This document shows positions 8,623 through 17,007 of a stretch of 64,000 bases of DNA, one piece after another (the stretch's first letter is position 1; each line of letters opens with the position of its first letter). Made by a program: the position numbers and the translations under genes. The DNA is from Nocardia cyriacigeorgica (GTDB taxonomy: Bacteria; Actinomycetota; Actinomycetes; Mycobacteriales; Mycobacteriaceae), in the NCBI RefSeq assembly GCF_029868385.1, contig NZ_JARWNX010000037.1:102547-166546 (forward strand). Direction: 5' to 3'. The notes under the pieces were generated by a model, which was not told the DNA's origin, did no database searches, and saw nothing but the letters and a program-made list of their open reading frames with translations.

Positions 8623-9153
8623 ATGCGACGGATCGGCGGGACTGTGCTGGTCGTGTGCGTGGTGCTCGCGATCGTCACGGCCGCGCTGTGGCCGGTCTAT
8701 GTGCGCCCGCAGACCGAACCGCCCGCGCCCGCCGACGCGATTCTGATTCTCGGCGGCGCCCACGACGGGCGGGAGGAACTCGGGCTGCGGCTGGCCAGGG
8801 ACGGTTACGCGCCGCGCGTACTGGTGTCGAATCCGTACGAACGCAGTGCGCTGGTCAACCGGATCTGTCACGGCGGGTACAGCTTCGAGGTGGAGTGCTT
8901 CGACCCCGATCCGCGTACGACCCGCGGCGAGGGCCGCTATCTGGCCCGACATGCGCGCGCGGAGGGCTGGACGCGCGTCATCGTGGTGACGTTCACCCCG
9001 CATATCTCCCGCGCCCGCTACATCATCGGCACATGCTGGCCGGGCGAGCTGCTGTTCGTCGACCCGAAGCCGCGGCTGTCGGTGGTGCGCTGGGCCTACG
9101 ACTACGTCTACCAGTCCGCGGGCTATCTCAAAGCGGCGTTCGAGGACTGTTGA
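8623..9153 (+). CDS. YdcF/ElyC/SanA (DUF218) family protein
   Basis: This 176-residue protein starts with a membrane segment (VLVVCVVLAIVTAALWPVYV). A DUF218 domain follows: DAILILGGAHDGREELGLRLARDG, then the ARHARAEGWTRVIVVTFTPHISRA segment. Relatives such as SanA and ElyC act in envelope barrier function, but the reaction is unknown. TAGGAT (8611-8616) lies six bases before the ATG, so it is probably leaderless. It converges on an acyl-CoA dehydrogenase gene with a shared terminator between them. Confidence 0.85.
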   Translation: MRRIGGTVLVVCVVLAIVTAALWPVYVRPQTEPPAPADAILILGGAHDGREELGLRLARDGYAPRVLVSNPYERSALVNRICHGGYSFEVECFDPDPRTTRGEGRYLARHARAEGWTRVIVVTFTPHISRARYIIGTCWPGELLFVDPKPRLSVVRWAYDYVYQSAGYLKAAFEDC

Positions 9154-9164
9154 CGTGCGAGATC

Positions 9165-9198
9165 GCGCACTGCCCGGTGGCGGAACCGGGCAGTGCGC
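9165..9198. terminator. Bidirectional hairpin terminator
   Basis: GCGCACTGCCCGGT (9165-9178) pairs perfectly with ACCGGGCAGTGCGC (9185-9198) around a six-base loop. It sits between two convergent stops. Confidence 0.8.
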
Positions 9199-9204
9199 CA
9201 GTGT

Positions 9205-10353
9205 TCACGGCCTGGTCAGCCGCGCGTAGCGGTTCAGATGATAGGCGCTGGAACCGAATTCGTTCTCGATGGCGGTGAGACGTTTGAAGTAGTGGCCGAT
9301 GGCCAGCTCCTCGGTCATGCCCATGGCGCCGTGCAGCTGCACCGCCTGCTGTCCGATGAACCGAGCCGCACGCGCCACCGTGACCTTGGCGGCCGAGATG
9401 GCTCGGGCCCGCTCGTCCGCGGACGCCGACAGCGCGAAAGCGGCGAGATATGCTGCGGCAGTGGCCTGTTCGAGTTCCATGTACATATCGACCATGCGGT
9501 GCTGTAGCACCTGGAACCCGCCGATCGGCTGCCCGAACTGCTGACGTTGTTTGGTGTATTCGACGGTGTCGCCGACCACCTTGCGCATCAGCCCGACCGC
9601 CTCGGCGGCGACGGCGGCGATCGCTTCCTCGACGGTCGCTTCGATGATCTCTGTCGCCTCGCCTTCGGCGCCGAGCAGCGCGGCACCCGGAAGCCGGAAT
9701 CCGGTGAAGATCAGGTCGGCGGCGTGGCGGTCATCGATCGTGCGGTAGTTGTGCACCTCGACACCCGAAGGGGGTTGCTGCGCATCGAATTCGGTGAGAA
9801 ACAACGACACGCCCTCGCGGTCGCGTCGATCGCCCGCGATGCGGGCGCTGATGATCAGGTGGGTGGCCAGCGGTGCGGCGGTGACCACGATCTTCGTGCC
9901 GTCGAGCACCCATTCGTCACCATCTCTGCGGGCGGTGAGCGAAATATCATGCGGTGATTCCCCCGCCGCGGGTTCCAAGCTCGCGAATGCAGTGCGCGCA
10001 CTACCGGCGACGATCTCGCGCAGTACGGCATCGGCGGCCACACCACCGGACCGGGACAGCAAGCCACCGCCGACCACCACCGTGTCCACGAAGGGCTCGA
10101 CGACCAGCGCGCGCCCCAATTCCTCGGCGATGACCATCAATTCGGTCGGGCCGCCGCCCATACCGTCGACCCGTTCCGACAGCGTCGCGCCGAGAATGCC
10201 GAGTTCCTCGGCGAATCCGCGCCAGATCTCCGGCTGCCATCCGGCGACGGATTTCGCCGCGCTACGGCTTTTCTCCAGCTCGTACCGCGCGGTCAGGAAT
10301 CCCGCGACGGAATCGCGCAGCAACTGCTGTTCATCGGTCAGTGAGAAGTCCAT
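9205..10353 (-). CDS. Acyl-CoA dehydrogenase, FadE-type (subunit of a pair)
   Basis: This is a flavoprotein of acyl-CoA alpha,beta-dehydrogenation, with 382 residues and the usual order of N-terminal helices, beta domain (LDGTKIVVTAAPLATHLII) and C-terminal helices. The usual C-terminal YAGSNEIQ-type FAD motif is replaced by AIGHYFKRLTAIENEFG. This is seen in one partner of the heteromeric FadE pairs of actinobacterial sterol and branched-chain catabolism. Its ATG shares one base with the stop of the neighbouring FadE gene, so the two are translationally coupled. I infer a heterotetramer. Confidence 0.85.
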   Translation of the reverse strand: MDFSLTDEQQLLRDSVAGFLTARYELEKSRSAAKSVAGWQPEIWRGFAEELGILGATLSERVDGMGGGPTELMVIAEELGRALVVEPFVDTVVVGGGLLSRSGGVAADAVLREIVAGSARTAFASLEPAAGESPHDISLTARRDGDEWVLDGTKIVVTAAPLATHLIISARIAGDRRDREGVSLFLTEFDAQQPPSGVEVHNYRTIDDRHAADLIFTGFRLPGAALLGAEGEATEIIEATVEEAIAAVAAEAVGLMRKVVGDTVEYTKQRQQFGQPIGGFQVLQHRMVDMYMELEQATAAAYLAAFALSASADERARAISAAKVTVARAARFIGQQAVQLHGAMGMTEELAIGHYFKRLTAIENEFGSSAYHLNRYARLTRP

Positions 10354-11582
10354 CAGAGCCCCAATGCTGCCTTGGCGAGAATATTGCGCTGAATTTCATT
10401 GCTACCGGCGTAGATCGAACCGGCGCGGTCGTTGAAATAACGCAGCGGCGCAACGGCCTGCCACTGCGCGCCGGTGTGATAGCCATCGGCCGGTGGTGTG
10501 AACTCTGCGATCGGACCACCGGGTTCGGTGGCATGCGGCTGGTAAGCGCGACCACGCGGTCCAGCTGCCAACAATGCCAGTTCGGTCAACTGCTGGCTCA
10601 GTTCGGTGGCCAGAATCTTCAGCATGGACGAGGCCGGTCCGGGGTCTCGGCCCTGCGCCAGCGCCGAGATCGTCCGATATTCGAGGATCTCCAGCACATC
10701 GGCGCGGATACGGGCGTCGGCCAGCCGCGCCGCGAAACCGGGATCATCGATGAGCGGTCCACCGTCCGGACCAGGCAGATCAGCCGCCGCCTCGGCCAGA
10801 TCCTGCGCCATGACCTGCAATGCCGGCGCCGCCGCACCGCCGCGTTCGTGCACGAGCACGTATTTGGCGACCGACCACCCCTCATCGACGCGGCCGAGCA
10901 CATTGCGCTTCGGCACCCGGACATTGTCGAAGAACACCTGGTTCTGCACCTGCTCGCCCGAGGTCATCACCAGCGGCCGGACCTCGATGCCCGGTGCGGT
11001 CATATCGATGAGCAGGAAGGTGATGCCCTGCTGTTTCTTACCGGTGCGCGAGGTGCGGACCAGGCAGAAGATCCAGTTCGCCTCGGTGGCGTGGGTGGTC
11101 CAGATCTTGCTGCCGTTGCAGATGAAATCCTCACCGTCCTCGACCGCGCTCATGGTCAGCGATGCGAGATCGGAACCGGCCTCGGGTTCGGAGTAGCCCT
11201 GGCAGAAGAACACCTCGCCGGTCAGGATGCCGGACAGGAAGAAGTCCTTCTGCTCCGGCGTGCCGAAGGCGATGATGCCCGGCGCCACCATCCTGATACC
11301 CATCGGCGACAGCGGCGGCGCACCGGCGAGGGCCAGCTCCCGCTGGAAGATGTAGTGCTGGGTCAGGCTCCACGCGCACCCGCCGTGCTCTACCGGCCAG
11401 CTCGGCGCGGCCCAACCACGCTCATGCAGAATCCGCTGCCACCGCATGCTGGCCGCATGGTCGGGATAAACGCTCGTTGCCAACCGCCCGGCCGCCCGCA
11501 ACTCCGGCGTCAGATTGTCTCGCAGGAACTCCCGCACCTCGTCCCGAAAGGCCGAATCGGCCTCCGACCAGTCGAAATCCAT
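10353..11582 (-). CDS. Acyl-CoA dehydrogenase, FadE-type (partner subunit)
   Basis: This 409-residue acyl-CoA dehydrogenase has the C-terminal FAD-contact motif IYAGSNEIQRNILA and a beta domain with QGYSEPEAGSDLA and WTTHATEANWIF. It is the upstream gene of a two-gene operon, and its stop overlaps the next ATG. The start ATG at 11582 is preceded by GGGAG. The heteromeric arrangement suggests a bulky acyl-CoA such as a sterol side chain or branched acid; the substrate is not visible. Confidence 0.87.
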   Translation of the reverse strand: MDFDWSEADSAFRDEVREFLRDNLTPELRAAGRLATSVYPDHAASMRWQRILHERGWAAPSWPVEHGGCAWSLTQHYIFQRELALAGAPPLSPMGIRMVAPGIIAFGTPEQKDFFLSGILTGEVFFCQGYSEPEAGSDLASLTMSAVEDGEDFICNGSKIWTTHATEANWIFCLVRTSRTGKKQQGITFLLIDMTAPGIEVRPLVMTSGEQVQNQVFFDNVRVPKRNVLGRVDEGWSVAKYVLVHERGGAAAPALQVMAQDLAEAAADLPGPDGGPLIDDPGFAARLADARIRADVLEILEYRTISALAQGRDPGPASSMLKILATELSQQLTELALLAAGPRGRAYQPHATEPGGPIAEFTPPADGYHTGAQWQAVAPLRYFNDRAGSIYAGSNEIQRNILAKAALGL

Positions 11583-11675
11583 CCATACTCCCGAGAGCTG
11601 TGCCTATCCACCGCAGCACCCGCACACCGGGCACCCACCACAGAAGTTATCCACAATTCTCCCACGGCGTCAAAC

Positions 11676-11693
11676 TGATGGCGTACGCCATCA
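11676..11693. promoter_or_regulatory. Perfect 18-bp palindrome in a divergent promoter region
   Basis: TGATGGCGTACGCCATCA is its own reverse complement. It lies between the acyl-CoA dehydrogenase operon (start 11582) and a small gene (start 11706) and is flanked by a direct repeat of CAAACTG. It is probably an operator for a dimeric repressor; I do not recognise the regulator. Confidence 0.55.
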
Positions 11694-11705
11694 AACTGCC
11701 GTGCG

Positions 11706-11993
11706 GTGTGGGTCGACGATGAGCTGCTCGACAAGTTGGTCGACCGGCTGACCATCACATTCCCGTGGATCGAGTTACTACCCGAAGATCAGCGCCCGGT
11801 CTTCGTCGCCGACTTCCTCAACAACGCGCGCGGCGGACTCGCTGTCGGCAGGCTGTCCGGTCTGACCGCCGTTCTCGCCGCGTGGCGCGATACGGCCGAG
11901 GCGTATGCGGATCCCCGGATCAAGGTCGATGGCTCGGATCTCCACTATCTCGACGAAGCCGCACCTGTGCCGAATCCCGGAGCCGACGAGTGA
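11706..11993 (+). CDS. Small conserved-looking protein of unknown function
   Basis: This is a 95-residue acidic protein beginning with GTG (residues WVDDELLDKLVDRL follow). It has no signal, membrane segment or recognised motif, and mixed helix-forming composition. Codon use looks genuine. It is divergent from the acyl-CoA dehydrogenase pair and its start lies 13 bases after an 18-bp palindrome, so the two may be co-regulated. A strong terminator follows. I do not recognise a family. Confidence 0.6.
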   Translation: MWVDDELLDKLVDRLTITFPWIELLPEDQRPVFVADFLNNARGGLAVGRLSGLTAVLAAWRDTAEAYADPRIKVDGSDLHYLDEAAPVPNPGADE

Positions 11994-12025
11994 GCAAGCA
12001 GCGGGGGTTCGGTGGCCGCTCAGAC

Positions 12026-12064
12026 GATTCGACCCGGGCCACTGTGCGGGGCCCGGGTCGAATC
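12026..12064. terminator. Bidirectional hairpin terminator
   Basis: GATTCGACCCGGGCC (12026-12040) pairs perfectly with GGCCCGGGTCGAATC (12050-12064). It lies between the convergent ends of the small gene and the Fe-S reductase gene. Confidence 0.8.
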
Positions 12065-12086
12065 ATGGTTGTTCAGATGTGGATAT

Positions 12087-15000
12087 TCAGTTCTTGCGGC
12101 CCGGTGCCTTCGCGCCGGACTTGAATCCGAGACCGCCCGGCTTCGCGGCGGGCAGCGGGGCATCGGGGGCGCCGTTGCCGCTGTCGTTGGCGGGAGTCGC
12201 GGGGGTTTCCGGCTCGGTGGATTCCGTCGAGGCCGAAGCCGATTCCGCTGTGGCCGAATCCGTTTCAGCCGGAGCTGATTCCGCTGCGGCCGGAGTCGAT
12301 CCGGCCGGAGCCGGGTCAGCGGGTGCCTTGGCGCCGGGTGCCTTCGGTCCGGGGCGCTTGAACCCGGACTTCATGGCGAGACCCTTGGCGGCCACGGTCG
12401 GCATGGATTCGGAAGGCGCGGAAGCCGATTCCGTCGCAGCCTGTGCCTGTTCGGCAGGTGCTGAATCCGTTTCGGTTGCGGCAGGTGTCGACGACTCGTC
12501 CGCCGTGGTGTCGGCGGATGCCGGGTTCGCGGCGGGTGCCTTGGCGCCGGGCGCCTTCGGTCCGGGACGCTTGAAGCCCGACTTCATGGCCAAGCCCTTG
12601 GCGGCGACCGTCGGCTTGGTTTCGGTCGGGGCCGATGCCGTTTCGGCGCTCGCCTCGGCGGGCTCGGTCGCGGCCTCCGCAGCGGGGGCAGCCGGCGCTT
12701 TCGCACCCGGTGCCTTCGCGGCGCCCTTCATGGCCAGGCCCTTACCGCCGGGCGCCTTCGCGGCACCCTTCATCCCGAGACCCTTGACCGGCGGTGCGGC
12801 GGGAGCCTCCGCGGCGGTCTCGGCGGGAGCGTCCGCCTTGGCGCCGGGTGCCTTGGCGGCGCCCTTCATGGCGAGGCCCTTACCGCCGGGTGCCTTCGCG
12901 GCGCCCTTCATGCCGAGCCCCTTGGCCGGAGCCGGAGCCGCTGCCTCGGCGGCCGGAGCGGCGTCGGCCTTGGCGCCGGGTGCCTTGGCCGCACCCTTCA
13001 TGCCGAGACCCTTACCGGGTGCCTTCGCCGGGCCCTTCATGGCCAGACCGCCACCGGTCGGCGCGGCCTTCGGCGCCGCCGTCGCGGCTTCGGCCACCGG
13101 TGCTGGCTCGGGTTCGGGTTCCGGCTCGGGTTCGGCCTTGGGCTCCTGGATGACGGTCAGCTTCTCGGTCAGAGTGGCCGGTTCGACCCGCTCGATGGCA
13201 TCGAGCATCAGCTGAGCGACGTCGACGACCTCGACGCCTTCACCTTTACCGTCTTCCTGACGCGCGGTCACACCGTCGGTGAGCATGACGCGGCAGAACG
13301 GGCAGCCGGTCGCGATCTTGGCGGGGTTGGTGGTGAGCGCCTCGTCCACGCGGTCGATATTGATGCGTTTGCCGAGCTGCTCTTCCATCCACATGCGGGC
13401 ACCACCGGCACCACAGCACATGGACCGTTCACCGTGGCGCGGCATCTCGACCAGGTTCGAGCCGGAGGCCTCCATCAGCTCACGCGGAGCGTTGTAGACC
13501 TTGTTGTGGCGACCCAGGTAGCAGGGGTCGTGATAGGTGACGTTCTGCGAGACCGACGCCACCGGCACCAGCTGCTTCTGCCGCACCAGCCGGTTCAGCA
13601 ACTGGGTGTGGTGCACGACCTCATAGGTGCCACCGACCTGCGGGTACTCATTGTTGAGCGCGTTGAAGCAGTGCGCACAGGTGACGACGATCTTCTTGCG
13701 TTTCTGCTCGACACCCTCGAACACCGAATCCAGCAATTCGATGTTCTGCTGCGCCAACTGCTGGAACAGGAACTCGTTACCCGCACGCCGCGCCGAGTCA
13801 CCGGTGCAGGTCTCTTCCTGACCGAGCACCATGAACTTCACGCCCGCCGTCGCCAGCAGCTCGGCCACGGCCTTGGTGGTCTTCTTCGCACGGTCCTCAT
13901 AGGCACCCGCGCAACCGACCCAGAACAGGTAGTCGTAGCCGTCGAAGCTGTCGGCGTCCTTACCGAAAACCGGAATGTCGAAGTCCAGCTCGTTGATCCA
14001 GTTGAGCCGATCCTTGGCGTTCTGGCCCCACGGGTTGCCCTTGTTCTCCAGGTTCTTGAACAGACCCGCGAGCTCGGACGGGAACTCCGACTCGATCAGC
14101 ACCTGGTAGCGGCGCATATCGATGATGTGGTCGACATGCTCGATATCCACCGGGCACTGCTCCACGCACGCACCACAGGTGGTGCAGGACCACAGCACCT
14201 CGGGGTCGATGATGCCGCTGACATCCTCGCCGCCGACCAGCGGACGCTCGGCCTCGGCGCGGGCGGCCTCGGAGATCTTGGCCAGCTTGACCTCATCGGC
14301 GTTGCCTTCGGCGTCGACCAGGCCGACCTCGTCGCCGCCCATATCCTTGCGCCCACCGGCCAGCAGATACGGCGCCTTGGCGTAACCGTGGTCGCGCAGC
14401 GACATGATCAGCAGCTTCGGCGACAGCGGCTTACCGGTGTTCCACGCCGGGCACTGCGACTGGCAGCGACCACACTCGGTGCAGGTGGTGAAGTCCAGCC
14501 AGCCCTTCCAGGAGAAGTCCTCGATCCGACCCGCACCCAGGGTGTCGGTATCAGGATCGACGTTTTCCATGTCCAGGGCGCGGCCCTTCGACATCATCGG
14601 CTTGGCCGCACCGAGGGCGACATCGCCATCGTCTTCACGCTTGAAGTAGATATTCGGGAAGGCCGAGAAACGGTGCCAGGCCACACCCCAGGTGATGTTG
14701 CGGCCCACCACGAACAGCCACACCATGCCGGACATCAGCTTGATGAAGGCGAAAATCGAGATCAGCGTGACATTGGCGGGGATCACCTTGGCGATCTGAC
14801 CGGTGATCGGGTCGGTCCAGCTGGAGTGACCGTGCAGCGACAGCACGCCCGCCTTCACCAGCACCATGCCGATGCCCTCGGTGAGCACGACCCATTCGAC
14901 GAAGTACGCGGGACCGAATTTCGAACCGCTGAAACGGGAGAGTCGCTCGGGAAGCCGCGGGTGGTTCAGCTGGCGCAGGATCATCAGAGTCGTGATGCCG

Positions 15001-15371
15001 ACGACGGTGCCGACTCCGAGGATCTCGTCGCCGAGGTGGAACCACCAGGTCTCACCGATCAGCGGCCAGGACCACGTGGGCTTGAAGGTCTGTCCATAGG
15101 CCATGAACCAGAACTGCGCACCCGCCATGAAGCCGATCATGACCAGCCAGTGCGCCCAGCCGACGGTGCGGAACTTGTTCATGCGCGTATGCGCGATGAA
15201 CTCCACCAGCATCTGCTTGAAGCGCGGAAAGAACGGCCGCCACCGATCCGGTGCGGACTGGCCGACCATGATGGTCCGCACGATGTTTCCGGCGCCGCCT
15301 AAGAACGACACCCAACACAGGAGGCTGAGCGCCGCTCCAATCGTGCCCAGCGTCACTGTCAGGGCATTCAT
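12087..15371 (-). CDS. Membrane Fe-S heterodisulfide reductase-like protein with long repeat tail
   Basis: This is a 1094-residue relative of mycobacterial Rv0338c (about 882). Residues 1-270 form a membrane module of about six helices resembling a NarI-type b-haem subunit. Then come two [4Fe-4S] ferredoxin motifs, CTECGRCQSQCP and CTTCGACVEQCP, then two CCG domains (one ends in CCGAGGARMW) like HdrB/GlpC. It probably passes electrons between quinone and a soluble partner, but the partner is unknown. After about residue 740 the protein becomes an Ala/Pro/Lys-rich tail with nine copies of a GL.MK...KAPG motif. Start ATG 15371 has an AAAGG upstream; an in-frame start at 15398 is less likely. 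Confidence 0.88.
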   Translation of the reverse strand: MNALTVTLGTIGAALSLLCWVSFLGGAGNIVRTIMVGQSAPDRWRPFFPRFKQMLVEFIAHTRMNKFRTVGWAHWLVMIGFMAGAQFWFMAYGQTFKPTWSWPLIGETWWFHLGDEILGVGTVVGITTLMILRQLNHPRLPERLSRFSGSKFGPAYFVEWVVLTEGIGMVLVKAGVLSLHGHSSWTDPITGQIAKVIPANVTLISIFAFIKLMSGMVWLFVVGRNITWGVAWHRFSAFPNIYFKREDDGDVALGAAKPMMSKGRALDMENVDPDTDTLGAGRIEDFSWKGWLDFTTCTECGRCQSQCPAWNTGKPLSPKLLIMSLRDHGYAKAPYLLAGGRKDMGGDEVGLVDAEGNADEVKLAKISEAARAEAERPLVGGEDVSGIIDPEVLWSCTTCGACVEQCPVDIEHVDHIIDMRRYQVLIESEFPSELAGLFKNLENKGNPWGQNAKDRLNWINELDFDIPVFGKDADSFDGYDYLFWVGCAGAYEDRAKKTTKAVAELLATAGVKFMVLGQEETCTGDSARRAGNEFLFQQLAQQNIELLDSVFEGVEQKRKKIVVTCAHCFNALNNEYPQVGGTYEVVHHTQLLNRLVRQKQLVPVASVSQNVTYHDPCYLGRHNKVYNAPRELMEASGSNLVEMPRHGERSMCCGAGGARMWMEEQLGKRINIDRVDEALTTNPAKIATGCPFCRVMLTDGVTARQEDGKGEGVEVVDVAQLMLDAIERVEPATLTEKLTVIQEPKAEPEPEPEPEPAPVAEAATAAPKAAPTGGGLAMKGPAKAPGKGLGMKGAAKAPGAKADAAPAAEAAAPAPAKGLGMKGAAKAPGGKGLAMKGAAKAPGAKADAPAETAAEAPAAPPVKGLGMKGAAKAPGGKGLAMKGAAKAPGAKAPAAPAAEAATEPAEASAETASAPTETKPTVAAKGLAMKSGFKRPGPKAPGAKAPAANPASADTTADESSTPAATETDSAPAEQAQAATESASAPSESMPTVAAKGLAMKSGFKRPGPKAPGAKAPADPAPAGSTPAAAESAPAETDSATAESASASTESTEPETPATPANDSGNGAPDAPLPAAKPGGLGFKSGAKAPGRKN
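12090..13110 (-). repeat. Coding tandem repeats: nine GL.MK...K.PG motifs
   Basis: The C-terminal tail of the Fe-S reductase repeats a 12-residue motif such as GLGMKGAAKAPG, GLAMKGAAKAPG and GLAMKSGFKRPG. They are separated by Ala/Glu/Thr-rich spacers of variable length, and the last copy is GLGFKSGAKAPG just before the stop. Near-identical DNA blocks suggest recent duplication. As I recall, the mycobacterial relative has a shorter tail with related motifs. Confidence 0.8.
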
Positions 15372-15450
15372 GTCGCGACCTTTCTTTCGAGGCAACACGA
15401 GCTGTCGAGGCTGTGCGCCTCGGGTTGGCTCGTATCCTAACTGCCAGTAA

Positions 15451-15466
15451 GTTACCCGCCAGTAAC
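15451..15466. promoter_or_regulatory. Dyad operator upstream of the Fe-S reductase
   Basis: GTTAC-CCGCCA-GTAAC is an inverted repeat of 5+5 bp, 80 bases upstream of ATG 15371. On the minus strand TTACTGGC also occurs twice as a direct repeat 15 bases apart. The size and layout suit a TetR-family dimer, but the regulator is unknown. Confidence 0.5.
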
Positions 15467-15537
15467 AACTGGTGTCCAGCGTACGATCTGCGATTGGGTA
15501 GTGCCCCCTCTTCCTGGGGGTTGACCGCCGATTCTGC

Positions 15538-15553
15538 TGTGATCAAGCTCACA
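15538..15553. promoter_or_regulatory. Crp/GlxR-type cAMP receptor protein site
   Basis: TGTGA-TCAAGC-TCACA matches the TGTGA-N6-TCACA consensus exactly. It lies 167 bases upstream of the Fe-S reductase start and 279 bases upstream of the secreted protein start. It could serve either divergent gene. Confidence 0.7.
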
Positions 15554-15831
15554 TAAGACGATAGGGCTCTTATGCGGCTCGAGCTGTTCAACACCGTAAA
15601 GGGCATGCGGAATCGCGTATGAGATAAGGACAGGCTTACCCGTTCCGGGTCCTGACTACACGTAATCAATCTCGCATCTGGACTTTTGTTCGACTAGGCT
15701 CACGGCGTTCTGTTCTGTGTGCGTGTCTTCACAATGCTCGGAGGGGATTTCGGACTTGCCGACCGAAATGAATGAGCTCGCGCGTGAGGTTCCATAGCGC
15801 ACGGACAACCTGATGATGGATTGGAAACTGA

Positions 15832-16575
15832 ATGAAACTCCGCAAGACCACCGCGATTGCCGCGATGGTGACCGGCGCGATGGCCATGGGGTTCGGCACG
15901 GCCCACGCTGAACCCGCGGCCGACGCGGCACAGCCCATCAGCTACTCCGTCAAGCTGGTCGACAAAACCGTCGTCACGACCCTCAAGAACGGCACCTTCG
16001 AGCTGACCAAGTCGTCGAAGGATGTCAAAGAGGACGACGTCTACCTGATCAAGGACGGTAAGGGCGCAACGGTGGTCTCGCTGCCGATCGCCTTCAACGT
16101 GGCCGATGTCCAGGTCCCGGTGAAGCCGGTGGTGAAGGAAGAGGGCAAGGTCCTCGAGCTGACCCCGGACAAGGCCGCGGTTCCGGCCGACAAGCTGGCC
16201 GACAAGAAGGTCGACGCGGTGAACCTCGGCCTCAAATCGGTCGCGTCACCGATCGAGAACCAGCGTGCCCAGAACGAGTTCGCCAGCCAGTTCGGTATCG
16301 CCACGGCGGTCGGCGGCTTTCTCGGTACCGCCATCGGCGTGGTCGCCGGTGGTCTGATCGGGACCGCGGTCGGACTCGTCGAGTGCCTCACGATCGTCGG
16401 ATGCATCGCTGCCATCCCGACCATCGTCGCGTTCGCCGGTATCGGTGGCATCCTCGGCACCATCGCGGTGGGCGGTCCTGCCCTCGCGATCGCCGGTATG
16501 GACCTCATCAACACCATGAATGCGGCTCCCGGCACCACCAAGTGGTCCGACGAGAACATGAAGGGCGGGAATTAA
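15832..16575 (+). CDS. Secreted protein of unknown function with Gly/Ala-rich hydrophobic C-terminus
   Basis: This 247-residue protein begins with a signal peptide, MKLRKTTAIAAMVTG through to AHA at residue 26. The middle (27-150) is Lys/Val/Asp-rich and probably beta-structured. The C-terminal third (about 160-225) alternates Gly, Ala and Ile in two stretches that could span or insert into a membrane, with two Cys (ECLTIVGC) that may form a disulfide. It resembles secreted proteins common in Nocardia, but I know no function. A strong terminator follows the stop. Confidence 0.75.
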   Translation: MKLRKTTAIAAMVTGAMAMGFGTAHAEPAADAAQPISYSVKLVDKTVVTTLKNGTFELTKSSKDVKEDDVYLIKDGKGATVVSLPIAFNVADVQVPVKPVVKEEGKVLELTPDKAAVPADKLADKKVDAVNLGLKSVASPIENQRAQNEFASQFGIATAVGGFLGTAIGVVAGGLIGTAVGLVECLTIVGCIAAIPTIVAFAGIGGILGTIAVGGPALAIAGMDLINTMNAAPGTTKWSDENMKGGN

Positions 16576-16603
16576 CTACCACCAGGTAGTCGACGCCCGC
16601 AGC

Positions 16604-16635
16604 AACCGGCCCGTCCCGAAAGGGGCGGGCCGGTT
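16604..16635 (+). terminator. Rho-independent-type hairpin after the secreted protein
   Basis: AACCGGCCCGTCCC pairs with GGGGCGGGCCGGTT around a GAAA tetraloop; one pair is G-U. It begins 28 bases after the stop at 16575. Confidence 0.8.
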
Positions 16636-16943
16636 CGCGTTTCCGGGTGCGAAGTTGATCGGGCGGTGGAGGCAGATGCCCGGTGTGCAGGACTGCGGGC
16701 TGTTCGAATGGATCGGTGCGGGCTCACGCCCCCGCTGGCCGCCGATCCGACTCTGCCGCAAGCGAGTCCCGCGTCCGTGCCGCACGCGGAGATCACGCGT
16801 CCGGCCGCTCAGCAACGCTGCGACGGCTCCGGGTGCCCTGGGGTTCACCCGCCGATCAGCCGTGCCTCACAGGGCGATTCAGACGGGTGTGATGGCGTAA
16901 GGAGACCAGATCCGTACCCGCGTCGGTGGCGGCTTCTCCTGCA

Positions 16944-16984
16944 ACGCCAAAGGCCAGCAGCGCAATGCTGCTGGCCTTTGGCGT
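16944..16984. terminator. 18-bp perfect hairpin, terminator of the protease gene
   Basis: The arms at 16944-16961 and 16967-16984 are perfectly complementary (core GGCCAGCAGC / GCTGCTGGCC) with a five-base loop. It lies 24 bases past the stop of the minus-strand protease. Confidence 0.8.
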
Positions 16985-17007
16985 GTGCGGGCGGAAACGC
17001 CCTCGGC

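Larger units (their letters stand above)
15372..15831. other. 460-bp divergent control region
   Basis: No gene is seen here. The region carries the GTTAC dyad, the Crp-like site and, between about 15560 and 15780, lower-GC sequence likely to hold the promoter of the secreted protein. The long untranslated stretch before 15832 shows no recognised riboswitch. Confidence 0.6.
16576..17007. other. 432-bp intergenic region with two terminators
   Basis: Between the two hairpins (16604-16635 and 16944-16984) there are about 300 bases without convincing coding sequence. An 81-codon frame at 16655-16900 has Arg/Pro/Ser-rich, non-protein-like composition and is not called. Confidence 0.55.

Noticed and set aside
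13434..15302. 622-codon open frame on the plus strand
   Set aside because: It is antisense to the Fe-S reductase, which has ferredoxin and CCG motifs.
16655..16900. 81-codon frame between the two terminators
   Set aside because: Composition is unlike real genes and it has no supporting start or motif.
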